Part shown: piece by piece, positions 63,703 through 64,000 of the stretch | How the letters are laid out: each line of letters opens with the position of its first letter | How positions within the stretch are numbered: position 1 is the stretch's first letter | NCBI GenBank assembly: GCA_037903475.1 | Contig: JBAJFG010000633.1 | Span: 434,001 to 498,000, forward strand | From: Ancylostoma caninum | Lineage: Eukaryota > Nematoda > Chromadorea > Rhabditida > Ancylostomatidae | Direction: 5' to 3' | DNA length: 64,000 bases | Program-made: the position numbers and the translations under genes | The notes under the pieces: model-generated | Databases searched by the model: none | The model's input: the letters and a program-made list of their open reading frames with translations, nothing else | Told to the model about the DNA's origin: nothing

Positions 63703-64000
63703 TATTGGGATTCAGCAGCAGAGATCCATGCTACTACACTGTGAAAAAGATGCACTGCAAGAATTCATAATATGCTCGTGCTTTTCGATCCGCAGTTCAT
63801 GATTGTCTTGACTTTGTCATTGGGCCACAGAGAGATCTTCGTAGGTGGGACCATCTTGACTACTTTACTCTTTTGATTAGCAGAACGTGAGAACAGAAAG
63901 CAAATGGTGCTGCGAGGAACCAAACAGATGCGGTGCCTACGTTCATTTCTCACCTGGATTCATTCAAATGAATGGTCAGGTTTAAGAGATATTCGGGCAC
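63703..64000. other. 3' flank of the retrotransposon
   Basis: Probably 3' untranslated sequence followed by unidentified DNA. No feature is supported. Confidence 0.35.

Overview
The window looks like repeat-rich, gene-poor DNA from a nematode, most likely a strongylid (hookworm-like) worm. This is inferred from the element mix: a mariner transposon, an RTE-clade retrotransposon, CR1/Sam-like non-LTR elements, a Penelope-like fragment, RepHel Helitrons and many small inverted-repeat elements. A TTTCAG-type splice acceptor just upstream of the Helitron ORF fits a nematode. No bacterial or viral gene organisation is present, and no confidently recognisable host gene is seen. The only host-gene candidates are weak exon-like ORFs on the minus strand at 42.0-42.9 kb.

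Region by region. 0.35-0.96 kb holds a Penelope-like GIY-YIG remnant. 1.75-11.4 kb is one CR1/Sam-like retrotransposon split by nested insertions: a minisatellite-bearing complex (2.24-5.77 kb), a TA-flanked MITE (5.78-6.32), a TTAA-flanked MITE (6.37-6.83) and a mariner (8.18-9.43). Inverted copies of a dispersed repeat lie on either side of it (1.2-1.38 and 11.4-11.6 kb). 13.2-15.5 kb has two TTCGAA-rich minisatellites, a GC-rich foldback element and a tRNA-derived SINE with a 14-bp target duplication. 18.26-24.55 kb is a complete Helitron with precise ends and an uninterrupted 1646-codon RepHel ORF, followed by a 59-bp minisatellite (24.58-25.48 kb).

27.2-28.5 kb is a further minisatellite-bearing element, and 28.87-29.32 kb a palindromic TTAA MITE. 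30.13-33.57 kb is a full-length RTE-type retrotransposon on the minus strand inside a perfect 16-bp target duplication. 35.0-36.85 kb is a large foldback palindrome whose two arms each carry a tRNA-like A box/B box pair. 36.85-37.72 kb is a minus-strand minisatellite element. 40.70-41.86 kb is a short Helitron relative of the autonomous one, with a TA-flanked MITE inserted in its 5' end.

The right part holds a small TIR element (46.7 kb), TTAA MITEs (49.5, 51.5 and 51.9 kb), hAT-type MITEs (50.2 and 60.6 kb, the latter with a perfect 8-bp target duplication), a Tc1/mariner-type TIR element (52.5-53.8 kb), a G-rich quadruplex candidate (54.4 kb), a fifth minisatellite element (55.5-56.7 kb) and a 5'-truncated CR1/Sam-like retrotransposon with an uninterrupted RT-containing ORF (61.6-63.7 kb).

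The sequence records element biology: autonomous Helitron and RTE copies next to non-autonomous derivatives, with nested insertions giving a relative order of events. All family calls rest on motifs, termini and internal sequence comparison read by eye; no database search was run.
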